Assembly (NCBI RefSeq): GCF_014199525.1
Contig: NZ_JACHNU010000004.1
Span: forward strand, 248,001-312,000
Reading direction: 5' to 3'
DNA length: 64,000 nt
Origin: Conexibacter arvalis
Lineage (GTDB): Bacteria > Actinomycetota > Thermoleophilia > Solirubrobacterales > Solirubrobacteraceae
Shown here: positions 56,817 to 64,000 of the stretch, piece by piece
Layout: each line of letters begins with the position of its first letter
Numbering within the stretch: position 1 is the stretch's first letter
Translations under genes and position numbers: made by a program
The notes under the pieces: generated by a model
Databases searched by the model: none
Seen by the model: only the letters and a program-made list of their open reading frames with translations
What the model was told of the DNA's origin: nothing

Positions 56817-58079
56817 ATGGACGTCGTGATCATCGGTGGTGGAGTCATCGGCCTCAGCGTGGCGGAGTCGCTTGCCCGCCGCGGAGCCGAGACGGTCGTG
56901 CTCGAGCAGGGCAGATTCGGCAGAGGCGCCTCTGAGGGCAACGCCGGCTGGATCTCCCCCGGTCTCGCCAATCCCGTGCCCGGTCCGGGCGTGATGGCGC
57001 AGGCGATCAAGTGGATGCCCAACCCGCGCAGCCCGCTGCTCGTGCGCCCGACGCCGAAGCTCAGCTTCCTGCGCTGGTCCTACGACTTCTGGCGCGCGAC
57101 GAAGCCGAAGCGCTACGGCGCCGGCATGGCGGCGCTGGCGGCGCTCGGCGCGCGCGTGCTCGACGACTTCGACCGCCTCGCGGCCGAGGGCGTCGAGATG
57201 GAGATGCACTCCGCCGGCCTGCTGTTCATCGGCCGCTCGGAGGCGGGCGTGCGCTCGGAGGCGCAGATCCTGCGCGACGCGCAGGCGCTCGGCTACCTCG
57301 GCGAGATCCGCGAGATGAACAGAGCCGAGACGCTCGCCCACGAGCCGGCGCTGACCGACCGCCTCGCCGGCAGCGTGCTCGCGATCGACGAGCGCCACGT
57401 CCGTCCCGAGACGGTCACCGCCGGCCTCGTCGCCCACCTCGCCGGCGGTCGCGCCGACCTGCGCGAGGGCGTCACCGTCCGCTCGATCGCGGCCGCCGGC
57501 GGCAGGTGGCGCGTCGAGCACGACGGCCCCGGCGAGCCGATCGTCGCCTCCAGAGTGGTCGTCGCGACCGGCTGGCAGGCCGACGAGCTGCTGAGCCCGC
57601 TCGGCGTCAAGCTCCCGCTGGAGGGCGGCAAGGGCTACAGCGTCACCGCCCCCACCCCGGGCATCAAGCCCAAGGGCGCGATGTACCTGCTCGAGGACCG
57701 CGTCGCGGTCACCCCGTTCGACGGCGGCGTCCGCCTCGCCGGCACGATGGAGCTCGGCTCCTCCGACCCGGGCCTCAACCGCAGCCGAATCGCCGCGATC
57801 AAGGCGGCCGGCAAGCGCTCGCTCGCCCGCTGGGACGACGCCGGCGAGGTCGAGTGGGCCGGCTTCCGCCCGATGCTGCCCGACGGCCTGCCGGCGATCG
57901 GCCCGGTCCCCGGCCTCCCCGGCCTCCACGTCGCGACCGGCCACGCGATGCTCGGCGTGACGCTCGGCCCGACGACCGGCGAGGTGCTCGCGCCGACCGT
58001 CCTCGACGGCCGCGTCTCCGCCGAGCTGGCGCCGTTCTCGCTCGCCCGCTTCGGCAACCGCGCCCGCCAGGCGGCCTGA
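56817..58079 (+). CDS. dadA: D-amino acid dehydrogenase (DadA-like FAD oxidoreductase)
   Basis: 420-residue DAO-family flavoenzyme that would oxidise D-amino acids such as D-alanine to keto acids. The FAD motif MDVVIIGGGVIGLSVAESLA lies at residue 1. EGNAGWISPGLANPVPGPGV and SAGLLFIGRSEAG follow. EGGKGYSVTAPTPGIKPKGA and FRPMLPDGLPAIGPVPGLPG, then HATGHAMLGVTLGPTTGE-like sequence, are typical DadA signatures. Alr and RidA genes lie 2 kb downstream, supporting a D-alanine role. The gene end is duplicated in tandem. Confidence 0.87.
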   Translation: MDVVIIGGGVIGLSVAESLARRGAETVVLEQGRFGRGASEGNAGWISPGLANPVPGPGVMAQAIKWMPNPRSPLLVRPTPKLSFLRWSYDFWRATKPKRYGAGMAALAALGARVLDDFDRLAAEGVEMEMHSAGLLFIGRSEAGVRSEAQILRDAQALGYLGEIREMNRAETLAHEPALTDRLAGSVLAIDERHVRPETVTAGLVAHLAGGRADLREGVTVRSIAAAGGRWRVEHDGPGEPIVASRVVVATGWQADELLSPLGVKLPLEGGKGYSVTAPTPGIKPKGAMYLLEDRVAVTPFDGGVRLAGTMELGSSDPGLNRSRIAAIKAAGKRSLARWDDAGEVEWAGFRPMLPDGLPAIGPVPGLPGLHVATGHAMLGVTLGPTTGEVLAPTVLDGRVSAELAPFSLARFGNRARQAA

Positions 58080-58173
58080 CGAGGCGGCCGCGCCGCCGCC
58101 GGCGCCGTTCTCGCTCGCCCGCTTCGGCAACCGCGCCCGCCAGGCGGCCTGACGACGCGGTCGCACCGCAGCC
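58028..58173. repeat. 73-bp tandem duplication of the DadA gene 3' end
   Basis: Two direct copies (58028-58100 and 58101-58173). The first 55 bases are identical and include the last 17 codons and the TGA; the remainder differs at a few positions. The second copy lies outside the gene. As 73 is not a multiple of three, the copy stays in another frame relative to the gene. Confidence 0.85.
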
Positions 58174-58198
58174 GGCGCCGGCCCTGGACGCCGGCGCC
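58174..58198. terminator. Hairpin between convergent DadA and PucR genes
   Basis: GGCGCCGGC and GCCGGCGCC arms with a 7-base loop, directly following the tandem duplication. Confidence 0.5.
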
Positions 58199-58221
58199 GC
58201 GCCGGCGGCCGCAGCCCCTGC

Positions 58222-59802
58222 TCAGCCGCCGCCGCGGCGCTCGCGCTCGAGCGATCGCAGCTCCAGCTCGAGCGCCAGCCGCGCCGTCCCGTCGGTGAGG
58301 CGGATCCCGGTCAGCTCGGTCGCCTGGCGCAGCCGGTAGCGGACCGTGTTGGCGTGGACGTGGAGCCGTCTGGCGGCGGTCGAGGTGTCGCCGAACAGCT
58401 CCAGCACGAGCCGCACCGTCTCGGTCAGCTCGGTGCCGTGGACGCGGTCGTGCTCGAGCAGCGTCCGCAGCTGCGACGAGCGCCCCTCGCGCCAGCCGCC
58501 GACGAACCGCTCGACGTCCTCGACGAGCGCCGCCGCGCGCACGTCGTCGAAGGTCGCGATCGCCCTTCCCTCCGCGCCGAGCGCCAGCGCGCGGTCGGCG
58601 GTCGCGCGCGCGTCCGGCAGCGCCGCCGGCTCCGGGGCGATCGCGCCGAGGCCGGCGCGCACCGGCGAGCCGATCGTCCGCCGCGCGCGCGTGAGGCCGT
58701 CCTCGAAGCGGCCGAGCAGCACGTCGCGCTCCGCGTCGCCGTCGCAGGCGACGACGACGTAGCCGCGCCCGTCGAGCACGCCGTGGACCGAGCGGCGGCG
58801 GAAGGCGCGCAGGTGGGCGGCGAGCAGGTCGGCGAGCTGGTCGTGGGCGGCGGCGTCGCCGTCGGGCCCCGCGTCGTCGAGCGCGACGGCGAGGACGGCG
58901 AAGGCGTCGCCGGCGCGCAGCCCCGTCTCCTCCTCGGCGCGGGCCGACAGCCGGCCGGTCAGCAGCAGGTCGGTGACGGCCGCCGAGCGGACCGCGTGCT
59001 CGAGCTCGCGCTCGGCGCGGCGGCGCAGCAGCTGCAGCGCGGCGACCGCGGCCGCCTCGCGCAGCACGTCGTCGGCGGCGTCGTCGGTCGGCCCGGCGAG
59101 CCAGATCGAGCCGAGCAGCACGCCGCCGCTGCGGATCGCGATCAGCCGCCGCGGCGCCATCCCGGGCAGGTCGATCACGGCCGGCTCGTCTCTGGCCAGC
59201 ACGCCGTCGAGCTCGGCCTGCTGGCGCAGCGCGCTCGCCCAGCGGCCGGGGACGCGGCGGCCGAGGATCGTCGCGACCCGCACGGGGTCGACGTCCTGGC
59301 CCTCGCGCGAGAAGGCGAGCACGTGGGAGGCGGGGTCCTCGATCGTCACCGGCGCCCCGCAGGCGGCGGCGGTCGCGTCGGCGAGCGCGAACAGGTCGCC
59401 GGAGGCGGCGACCGAGGCAGGCAGCAGCTCTGTCGCGCGCAGCGAGTCGACCGCGGAGGCGATCAGCTCCTGCAGCCGCGCCCACGCGACCTCGCGGTCG
59501 GTGCTCAGCAGCGCGACGCCGGCGTCGCGGGCCGCCTCGCGGACGGCGTCGTCGATCGGCTCGTAGGCCTTCACGACGACGGCGGCGGCGCCGCGGCGGC
59601 CGGCCGCGGCGACGATCGCCGCGCGCGCCTCCGGCGAGGTCGCGCCGACGGCCAGCACGAGGCTGTCGCGGTCGCCCTCGGTCAACTCCTCGGGCAGCCC
59701 GCAGACGACGATCGAGGCGATCTGGCGGTCGTCGCGCGCGGGCGGGACGACGGTGCGCAGCAACCCGGGGCCGAGCTCCCGGCACAGGCGCTCGGCGTTC
59801 AT
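58222..59802 (-). CDS. PucR/CdaR family transcriptional regulator
   Basis: 526-residue activator-type regulator. The N-terminal PucR domain (residues 1-125) has SIVVCGLPEELTEGDRDSLV and AAVVVKAYEPIDDAVREAAR. A GGDEF-like middle (about 280-410) follows. The C-terminal HTH_30 is VLELFGDTSTAARRLHVHAN, then TVRYRLRQATELTGIRL. Such proteins control amino acid or purine catabolism. It lies between the DadA gene and the ridA-alr pair and is the obvious candidate to regulate them. ATG at 59802. Confidence 0.88.
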   Translation of the reverse strand: MNAERLCRELGPGLLRTVVPPARDDRQIASIVVCGLPEELTEGDRDSLVLAVGATSPEARAAIVAAAGRRGAAAVVVKAYEPIDDAVREAARDAGVALLSTDREVAWARLQELIASAVDSLRATELLPASVAASGDLFALADATAAACGAPVTIEDPASHVLAFSREGQDVDPVRVATILGRRVPGRWASALRQQAELDGVLARDEPAVIDLPGMAPRRLIAIRSGGVLLGSIWLAGPTDDAADDVLREAAAVAALQLLRRRAERELEHAVRSAAVTDLLLTGRLSARAEEETGLRAGDAFAVLAVALDDAGPDGDAAAHDQLADLLAAHLRAFRRRSVHGVLDGRGYVVVACDGDAERDVLLGRFEDGLTRARRTIGSPVRAGLGAIAPEPAALPDARATADRALALGAEGRAIATFDDVRAAALVEDVERFVGGWREGRSSQLRTLLEHDRVHGTELTETVRLVLELFGDTSTAARRLHVHANTVRYRLRQATELTGIRLTDGTARLALELELRSLERERRGGG

Positions 59803-59837
59803 CTGACGAGAGGGTCGGAAGGCGCAGCCATCGGGTG

Positions 59838-59867
59838 ACCGGCCGCCGCGACGTCGCGGCGGCCGGT
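59838..59867 (-). terminator. Perfect 30-base palindrome after ridA
   Basis: ACCGGCCGCCGCGAC and its reverse complement without a loop, 6 bases beyond the ridA stop. It can serve as terminator for ridA. A regulatory site for the PucR gene, whose start is 35 bases away, is also possible. Confidence 0.5.
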
Positions 59868-59873
59868 CCAATC

Positions 59874-60263
59874 CTACGCCGGCAGGACGACGATCGCGTC
59901 GACCTCGACCTGCGAGCCCAGCGGCAGCGCGGCGACGCCGATCGCGGCGCGGGCCGGCGGATCGTTCGGGAAGTAGCGGGCGTAGACCTCGTTGACCTCC
60001 GCGAAGGCGCCGAGGTCGGTCATGTAGACCGTCGCGCGGACGACGTCGGCGAGCGTCGCGCCGGCCTCCTCGATGACGGCCTTGAGGTTCTGCAGCGCCT
60101 TGTCGGCCTGCTCGGCCGGCGTCGTGCCGACCAGCTCGCCGCTCTCGGCGTCGAGCGGGATCTGGCCCGAGACGAACAGCAGGTTGCCGGTCGCGACGGC
60201 GTGGACGTAGGGGCCGATCGCGGCCGGGGCTGCGGGCGAGTTGATCGCGCGGCGATCGCTCAT
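59874..60263 (-). CDS. ridA: RidA family enamine/imine deaminase
   Basis: 129-residue protein of the YjgF/YER057c/UK114 family. AAIGPYVHAVATGNLLFVSG and QIPLDAESGELVG open the fold. QADKALQNLKAVIEEAGATL, ATVYMTDLGAFAEVNEVYAR and PPARAAIGVAALPLGSQVEV follow. The Arg of PPARAAIGV corresponds to the catalytic Arg105 of RidA. It clears reactive 2-aminoacrylate and imines made by PLP and amino-acid oxidising enzymes, fitting its place between alr and dadA. The gene begins 32 bases after the alr stop. Confidence 0.92.
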   Translation of the reverse strand: MSDRRAINSPAAPAAIGPYVHAVATGNLLFVSGQIPLDAESGELVGTTPAEQADKALQNLKAVIEEAGATLADVVRATVYMTDLGAFAEVNEVYARYFPNDPPARAAIGVAALPLGSQVEVDAIVVLPA

Positions 60264-60295
60264 GCGGGTTCCTCCGATGGTCGACGGGGTCGTGG

Positions 60296-61453
60296 TCAGG
60301 CGGGATCGACGACGGCGCCGTCGCGGTGGTACACGCGCGGGACGCGCGCCGAGATCCCGCAGGCGATCTCGTAGTTGATCGTCTGCAGGCGGGCGGCGAG
60401 CTCCTCGGCGGTGACGCGCTCGCCGCCGTCGGCGCCGATCAGCGTCACGCGGTCGCCGGGGCGCGCCGGGAGGTCGTCCGGCAGCTCGACGCCGAAGCTG
60501 TCCATCGAGACGGTGCCGGCGAGCGGGACGCGCCGGCCGCCGACGAGCACCTCGGTCGGCGGCTGCGCGAAGCCGAGCGCGCGGCGGACGCCGTCGGCGT
60601 AGCCGACCGCGACCGTCCCGATCGTCGTCGGCGCGGCGGCGACCCAGCGGCGGCCGTAGCCGACCGACCCGCCGCCCTCGATCCGCTTGACGGCCGCGAG
60701 GCGGCTGGTCCAGGTCAGCGCCGGCTCCAGCCCGTTCGCCGCGGGGTCGGCGCCGAACGGGTCGAGCCCGTAGATCGCGACGCCGGTGCGGACCATGTCG
60801 AAGTGGCTGGCCGGCTCGGCGAGCGTCGCCGCGCTGTTGGCGGCGTGGACGACGATCCCGGGATGGGCGGCGCGGGCCCGCTCGGCGAAGCGCGCGAAGG
60901 TCTCCAGCTGGCGCGCGAAGGCGGCGTCGCCGGGGACGTCGGCGGTCGCGAAGTGGGTCATCACGCCGGCGAGCCGGAGCGTCGCGGAGGCGCCGACGCG
61001 GGCGCAGCGCTCCAGCGCCAGCTCGGGGTCGCGCTCGCCGAGGCGGCCCATCCCGCTGTCGAGCTTGAGGTGGACGGCGACGGGGCGGCCGTCGGCCTCG
61101 AGCGCGTCGATCTCCTCGTCGGTCGAGATGACCGGCTCGGCGCCGGTCGCGACGACGGCGGCGACCTCGGCGCCGCGCAGCGGGCCGAGCACGATCAGCG
61201 GCGCGTCGACCCCGGCCGCGCGCAGCGCGGTCGCCTCGCCGGCGGTCACGACCGCGAGCTTCTCCGCCCCGCCGGCGAGCGCGGCGCGGGCGACCGGCGC
61301 CGCCCCGTGCCCGTACCCGTCGGCCTTCACGACCGCGCACAGGACCGCCCCGGGCCGCAGGCGGCCGCGCAGCGTCGCGACGTTGCGCTCGACGGCGGTG
61401 AGGTTGACGAGGGCGGCGGCGCGCGGAGCGTCGTCGACAGCGGGGGTCTCCAT
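60296..61453 (-). CDS. alr: Alanine racemase
   Basis: 385-residue PLP enzyme interconverting L- and D-alanine. AALVNLTAVERNVATLRGRL leads to the PLP-Lys motif CAVVKADGYGHGAAPVARAA. HLKLDSGMGRLGERDPELAL, HAANSAATLAEPASHFDMVR and GVAIYGLDPFG follow. The beta-domain has AGTVSMDSFGVELPDDLPAR with the Ser/Met in place of the usual Cys/Met-Asp. The catalytic Tyr is in VGYGRRWVAA. ATG at 61453. It supplies D-alanine for peptidoglycan, or L-alanine catabolism together with DadA. Confidence 0.92.
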   Translation of the reverse strand: METPAVDDAPRAAALVNLTAVERNVATLRGRLRPGAVLCAVVKADGYGHGAAPVARAALAGGAEKLAVVTAGEATALRAAGVDAPLIVLGPLRGAEVAAVVATGAEPVISTDEEIDALEADGRPVAVHLKLDSGMGRLGERDPELALERCARVGASATLRLAGVMTHFATADVPGDAAFARQLETFARFAERARAAHPGIVVHAANSAATLAEPASHFDMVRTGVAIYGLDPFGADPAANGLEPALTWTSRLAAVKRIEGGGSVGYGRRWVAAAPTTIGTVAVGYADGVRRALGFAQPPTEVLVGGRRVPLAGTVSMDSFGVELPDDLPARPGDRVTLIGADGGERVTAEELAARLQTINYEIACGISARVPRVYHRDGAVVDPA

Positions 61454-61571
61454 GGCGTGAAACGGTACGGCGCCGGCGCACGGCCGCGATCGTGCTCCGG
61501 CACTACCGCGACGGCTCCGGTTGAGTGCGGAGCACGACGACGGCGGCGGCGGTCGAATAGATTCCCGGCCG

Positions 61572-62039
61572 ATGAGCGGGCAGCACCAGCGGACGCGAGG
61601 GCGCTCGCTGCGCCGGATCGGCGGCGCGGCGCTCGCGCTGCTGCTCGGCCTCGGCGCGGTCGCGCTGCTGATCCTCTTCCTCAACTCGCGCGACGAGGCC
61701 GGCGTGCAGCCGGCCGGCGGCGCCGCGGCCGTCCCGGGCACGGCCTTCGACGCGCCGGAGCGCTACCTCGACGGGCGCCAGACGAGGCTGCTGGCGCGCG
61801 GCAACGTCTACCTCGTCGCGGCGGGCGCACCGCCGGCGCTGACCGCGCTGCGCGAGGAGCTGTCGGGTCCGCCCGACCCGGTGCTGGAGGAGGCCGGCCA
61901 GGCGGTCGTGCTCGTGCGCAGAGCGGGCGTCGACGGCGTGGTCGCGCTCGCCGCCGGCCACCGGCTCGTCACCGACGACCCGGCCGACCCGCGGCTGGAG
62001 CGGTTCGCCGCCCACTGGCTCGGGCGCGGCGCGGGCTGA
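61572..62039 (+). CDS. Membrane-anchored hypothetical protein (155 aa)
   Basis: Short basic N-terminus (MSGQHQRTRGRSLRRIGGAA) then one membrane helix (ALALLLGLGAVALLILFLN) and an extracytoplasmic domain of about 110 residues (RYLDGRQTRLLARGNVYLVA, EEAGQAVVLVRRAGVDGVVA). A family is not recognised. It is divergent from alr and 83 bases before the NAD synthetase gene; an operon with the latter is possible. Confidence 0.7.
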   Translation: MSGQHQRTRGRSLRRIGGAALALLLGLGAVALLILFLNSRDEAGVQPAGGAAAVPGTAFDAPERYLDGRQTRLLARGNVYLVAAGAPPALTALREELSGPPDPVLEEAGQAVVLVRRAGVDGVVALAAGHRLVTDDPADPRLERFAAHWLGRGAG

Positions 62040-62122
62040 GCGCGGCGGCGCCCGCCGCGGCGCCGTCTGGGCGGCCCTGCGGTCGCGCATCGCGCGCGGT
62101 CGATCCGGGCACGGCTGCGATC

Positions 62123-63886
62123 ATGCCCGCCATGTCGAACCCTCCAGGCCCTCTCCGGCTGGCGCTCTGCCAGATGAACGCCACGGTCGGCGACATCGCC
62201 GGCAACGAGCAGAAGATCCGCGAAGGGATCGCGGCCGCGCGCGGCCAGCAGGCGCAGCTCGTGCTCTTCCCCGAGCTGGCGCTGACCGGCTACCCGCCGG
62301 AGGACCTGCTGCTGAAGGAGCACTTCCTGCGCGACGCACGCGCGGCGCTGGAGCGGCTGGCGGCCGAGGTGACCGACGTCGTCGCGCTCGTCGGCTTCCC
62401 GGAGCGGGAGGACGACGTCTACAACTCGCTGGCGGTCCTCGCCGACGGCGAGGTCAAGGCGATATACCGCAAGGTCTACCTGCCCAACTACGGCGTCTTC
62501 GACGAGCAGCGCTACTTCGCGACCGGCGAGGGCGGCGCGCTGATCGAGGTCGGCGGCCATCGGATCGGGCTGACGATCTGCGAGGACATCTGGGAGCCGG
62601 GCCCGCCGGCCTCCGACGAGGCGTACGGCGGCGCCTCGGTCATCGTCAACATCAGCGCCTCCCCCTTCCACGCCGGCAAGGGCCTCGAGCGCGAGCGGAT
62701 GCTGATCCAACGCGCCCGCGACACGATGTGCGTCGTCGCCTTCTGCGCGCTCGTCGGCGGCCAGGACGAGCTCGTCTTCGACGGCCACTCGCTCGTGCTC
62801 GACCACCGCGGCGAGGTGCTCGCCCGCGCCGGCCAGTTCACCGAGGAGCTGCTGGTCGCGACGGTCGACCCGCAGGCGGCCCGCACCTACCGCCTGCGCG
62901 ACGCCCGCCAGCGCGCGGCGGCGAAGGCGGCGCGCCCAGTCCCGACGATCGCGACGCTGGAGCTGCCGCCCGGCCCCGAGCCGGAGGGCGAGCTGCGCAC
63001 CGGCGGGACGGTCGCGCCGCTGCTGGAGCCGACCGCCGAGGTCTACGCCGCGCTCGTCACCGGCCTGCGCGACTACGTCGGCAAGAACGGCTTCAGACGG
63101 GTCGTGCTCGGCCTCTCCGGCGGGATCGACTCGGCGCTCGTCGCCTGCGTCGCGGCCGACGCGCTCGGCCCCGACGCGGTCTCGGTCGCCGTGATGCCGT
63201 CGCCGTACTCGTCGAGCGAGACGCAGGCCGACGCCCGCCAGCTGGCGGCGAACCTCGGCGTCGAGCTGTTCGAGTTCGACATCCTGCCGGCGATGGAGGC
63301 GTACACGGCGACGCTCGCCGAGACGTTCGCCGGCCGCCCCGCCGACCTGACCGAGGAGAACCTCCAGGCGCGGATCCGCGGCAACCTGCTGATGGCACTG
63401 TCGAACAAGTTCGGCTGGCTCGTCCTCGCGACCGGCAACAAGTCGGAGATGTCGGTCGGCTACTCGACCCTCTACGGCGACCTCGCCGGCGGATTCGCGG
63501 TCATCAAGGACTGCCCCAAGACCCGCGTCTTCGCCCTCAGCCGCCACCGCAACGAGGTCGCGATCGAGACGACCGGCGAGCCGCTGATCCCCCCGTCGAT
63601 CATCGAGCGCCCGCCGAGCGCCGAGCTGCGCCCCGACCAGAAGGACGAGGACTCGCTCCCGCCCTACGCCGTCCTCGACCCGATCCTCGACGCCTACGTC
63701 GAGCAGGACCTCGGCCGCGACCAGCTGCTCCTGCGCGGCTTCCGCCTTAAGGACGTCGACAGGGTCCTCGCGCTCGTCGACCACGCCGAGTACAAGCGCC
63801 GCCAGGCCCCGCCCGGCATCAAGATCACCAGCCGCGCCTTCGGCCGCGACCGCCGCGTCCCGATCACGAACCGGTACCGGGGGTAG
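62123..63886 (+). CDS. nadE: Glutamine-dependent NAD+ synthetase
   Basis: 587-residue two-domain enzyme converting deamido-NAD+ to NAD+. The N-terminal nitrilase-type glutaminase has LALCQMNATVGDIAGNEQKI, VLFPELALTGYPPEDLLLKE (catalytic Glu), YRKVYLPNYGVFDEQRYFAT (Lys) and IGLTICEDIWEPGPPASDEA (Cys). The C-terminal ATP-pyrophosphatase domain has VVLGLSGGIDSALVACVAAD (SGGxDS), LSNKFGWLVLATGNKSEMSV and YGDLAGGFAVIKDCPKTRVF. ATG at 62123 or 62132; neither has a clear ribosome site. Confidence 0.94.
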   Translation: MPAMSNPPGPLRLALCQMNATVGDIAGNEQKIREGIAAARGQQAQLVLFPELALTGYPPEDLLLKEHFLRDARAALERLAAEVTDVVALVGFPEREDDVYNSLAVLADGEVKAIYRKVYLPNYGVFDEQRYFATGEGGALIEVGGHRIGLTICEDIWEPGPPASDEAYGGASVIVNISASPFHAGKGLERERMLIQRARDTMCVVAFCALVGGQDELVFDGHSLVLDHRGEVLARAGQFTEELLVATVDPQAARTYRLRDARQRAAAKAARPVPTIATLELPPGPEPEGELRTGGTVAPLLEPTAEVYAALVTGLRDYVGKNGFRRVVLGLSGGIDSALVACVAADALGPDAVSVAVMPSPYSSSETQADARQLAANLGVELFEFDILPAMEAYTATLAETFAGRPADLTEENLQARIRGNLLMALSNKFGWLVLATGNKSEMSVGYSTLYGDLAGGFAVIKDCPKTRVFALSRHRNEVAIETTGEPLIPPSIIERPPSAELRPDQKDEDSLPPYAVLDPILDAYVEQDLGRDQLLLRGFRLKDVDRVLALVDHAEYKRRQAPPGIKITSRAFGRDRRVPITNRYRG

Positions 63887-63940
63887 GCGACTCGCAGCGA
63901 CCGCTCAAACCGGCGCGGCGGGCGGCTTTCGCCATTCCCG

Positions 63941-64000
63941 TCACGCCCTGTACGCGAGCCAGAGCATGGCTCCCTGGATTCCCACCCAGACGACCGACCC
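63941..64000 (-). CDS. C-terminal end of an unidentified membrane-like protein (partial)
   Basis: The last 20 codons of a minus-strand frame entering from the right edge: SVVWVGIQGAMLWLAYRA then TGA. The residues are hydrophobic, like a final membrane helix. Too short to name; coding potential cannot be judged without the next sequence. Confidence 0.35.
   Translation of the reverse strand, partial: GSVVWVGIQGAMLWLAYRA

Noticed and set aside
52751-56935. Plus-strand frame open for almost 1400 codons
   Set aside because: It runs antisense to dinB and rlpA and then out of frame through the wax synthase gene. The translated product is Arg/Ala/Pro-rich without domains, typical of shadow frames in very GC-rich DNA.
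1-64000. tRNA, rRNA, CRISPR array, prophage or transposon
   Set aside because: I looked for cloverleaf-like repeats, regularly spaced short repeats and integrase/transposase motifs in the translated frames and found none.

Overview
This window is very high-GC DNA, densely packed with genes and almost free of AT-rich stretches. Several traits point to an actinomycete: an HtaA-type heme receptor with DtxR/IdeR-like iron boxes, a MhuD-like heme monooxygenase, a wax ester synthase/DGAT, an Rv2466c-like thiol oxidoreductase and a c-di-AMP riboswitch in front of a cell-wall hydrolase gene. The HtaA-plus-linker architecture and an RsbRST stressosome suggest a soil member of the Thermoleophilia (Solirubrobacterales, Conexibacter-like). 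That placement is an inference. I see no rRNA, tRNA, CRISPR array, prophage or insertion sequence.

Layout. 1-5.9 kb: oligopeptide ABC importer (binding protein, C- and B-type permeases, two ATPases; the last runs off the left edge). 6-15.5 kb: MATE exporter, epimerase, small membrane protein, BrkB-like protein, topoisomerase IB, methyltransferase, a frameshifted ATPase-LuxR regulator and an RhtA-like exporter. 15.6-28.4 kb: a signalling hub with three PP2C phosphatases, four STAS proteins, two RsbW/RsbT-type kinases, a complete rsbU-R-S-T-X-like operon, a SigB/SigF-type sigma factor and a second RpoD-like sigma factor. Interspersed are a FrnE-like DsbA protein, a baeRF-family protein, an XRE regulator and a flavoprotein disulfide reductase. 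28.5-31 kb: DJ-1/PfpI protein and an MFS carrier with an extra C-terminal domain.

31.1-38.5 kb: a heme acquisition and degradation locus. It has a secreted HtaA protein, a secreted two-repeat protein, a heme monooxygenase-hmuTUV operon and a HugZ-like protein. Each transcription unit carries a TTAGG-N4-CCTAA iron box. 38.6-41.6 kb: PHP phosphoesterase, acidic small proteins, a YciE/ferritin-like protein with a long helical tail, and a small HTH protein. 41.6-44.7 kb: modABC with a MerR/TOBE regulator. 44.9-53.7 kb: MFS, peroxiredoxin, hydrolase, thioredoxin-TPR, TrkA/TrkH potassium uptake, thiol oxidoreductase, DinB. 53.9-64 kb: c-di-AMP riboswitch-RlpA, wax synthase, a D-alanine cluster (DadA, PucR, RidA, Alr) and NAD synthetase.

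How it fits together. The stressosome operon and the SigB/F gene lie 4 kb apart. SigB/F-like promoters (GTTT-N15/16-GGGTA) are seen in front of the DJ-1 protein, the acidic/ferritin-like divergent pair, the flavoprotein and the sigma gene itself, so much of a general stress circuit may sit in one window. Other recurring features are long palindromic terminators (two nearly identical), short tandem duplications at gene 3' ends, and preferential use of the arginine codon AGA in secreted or probably abundant proteins.
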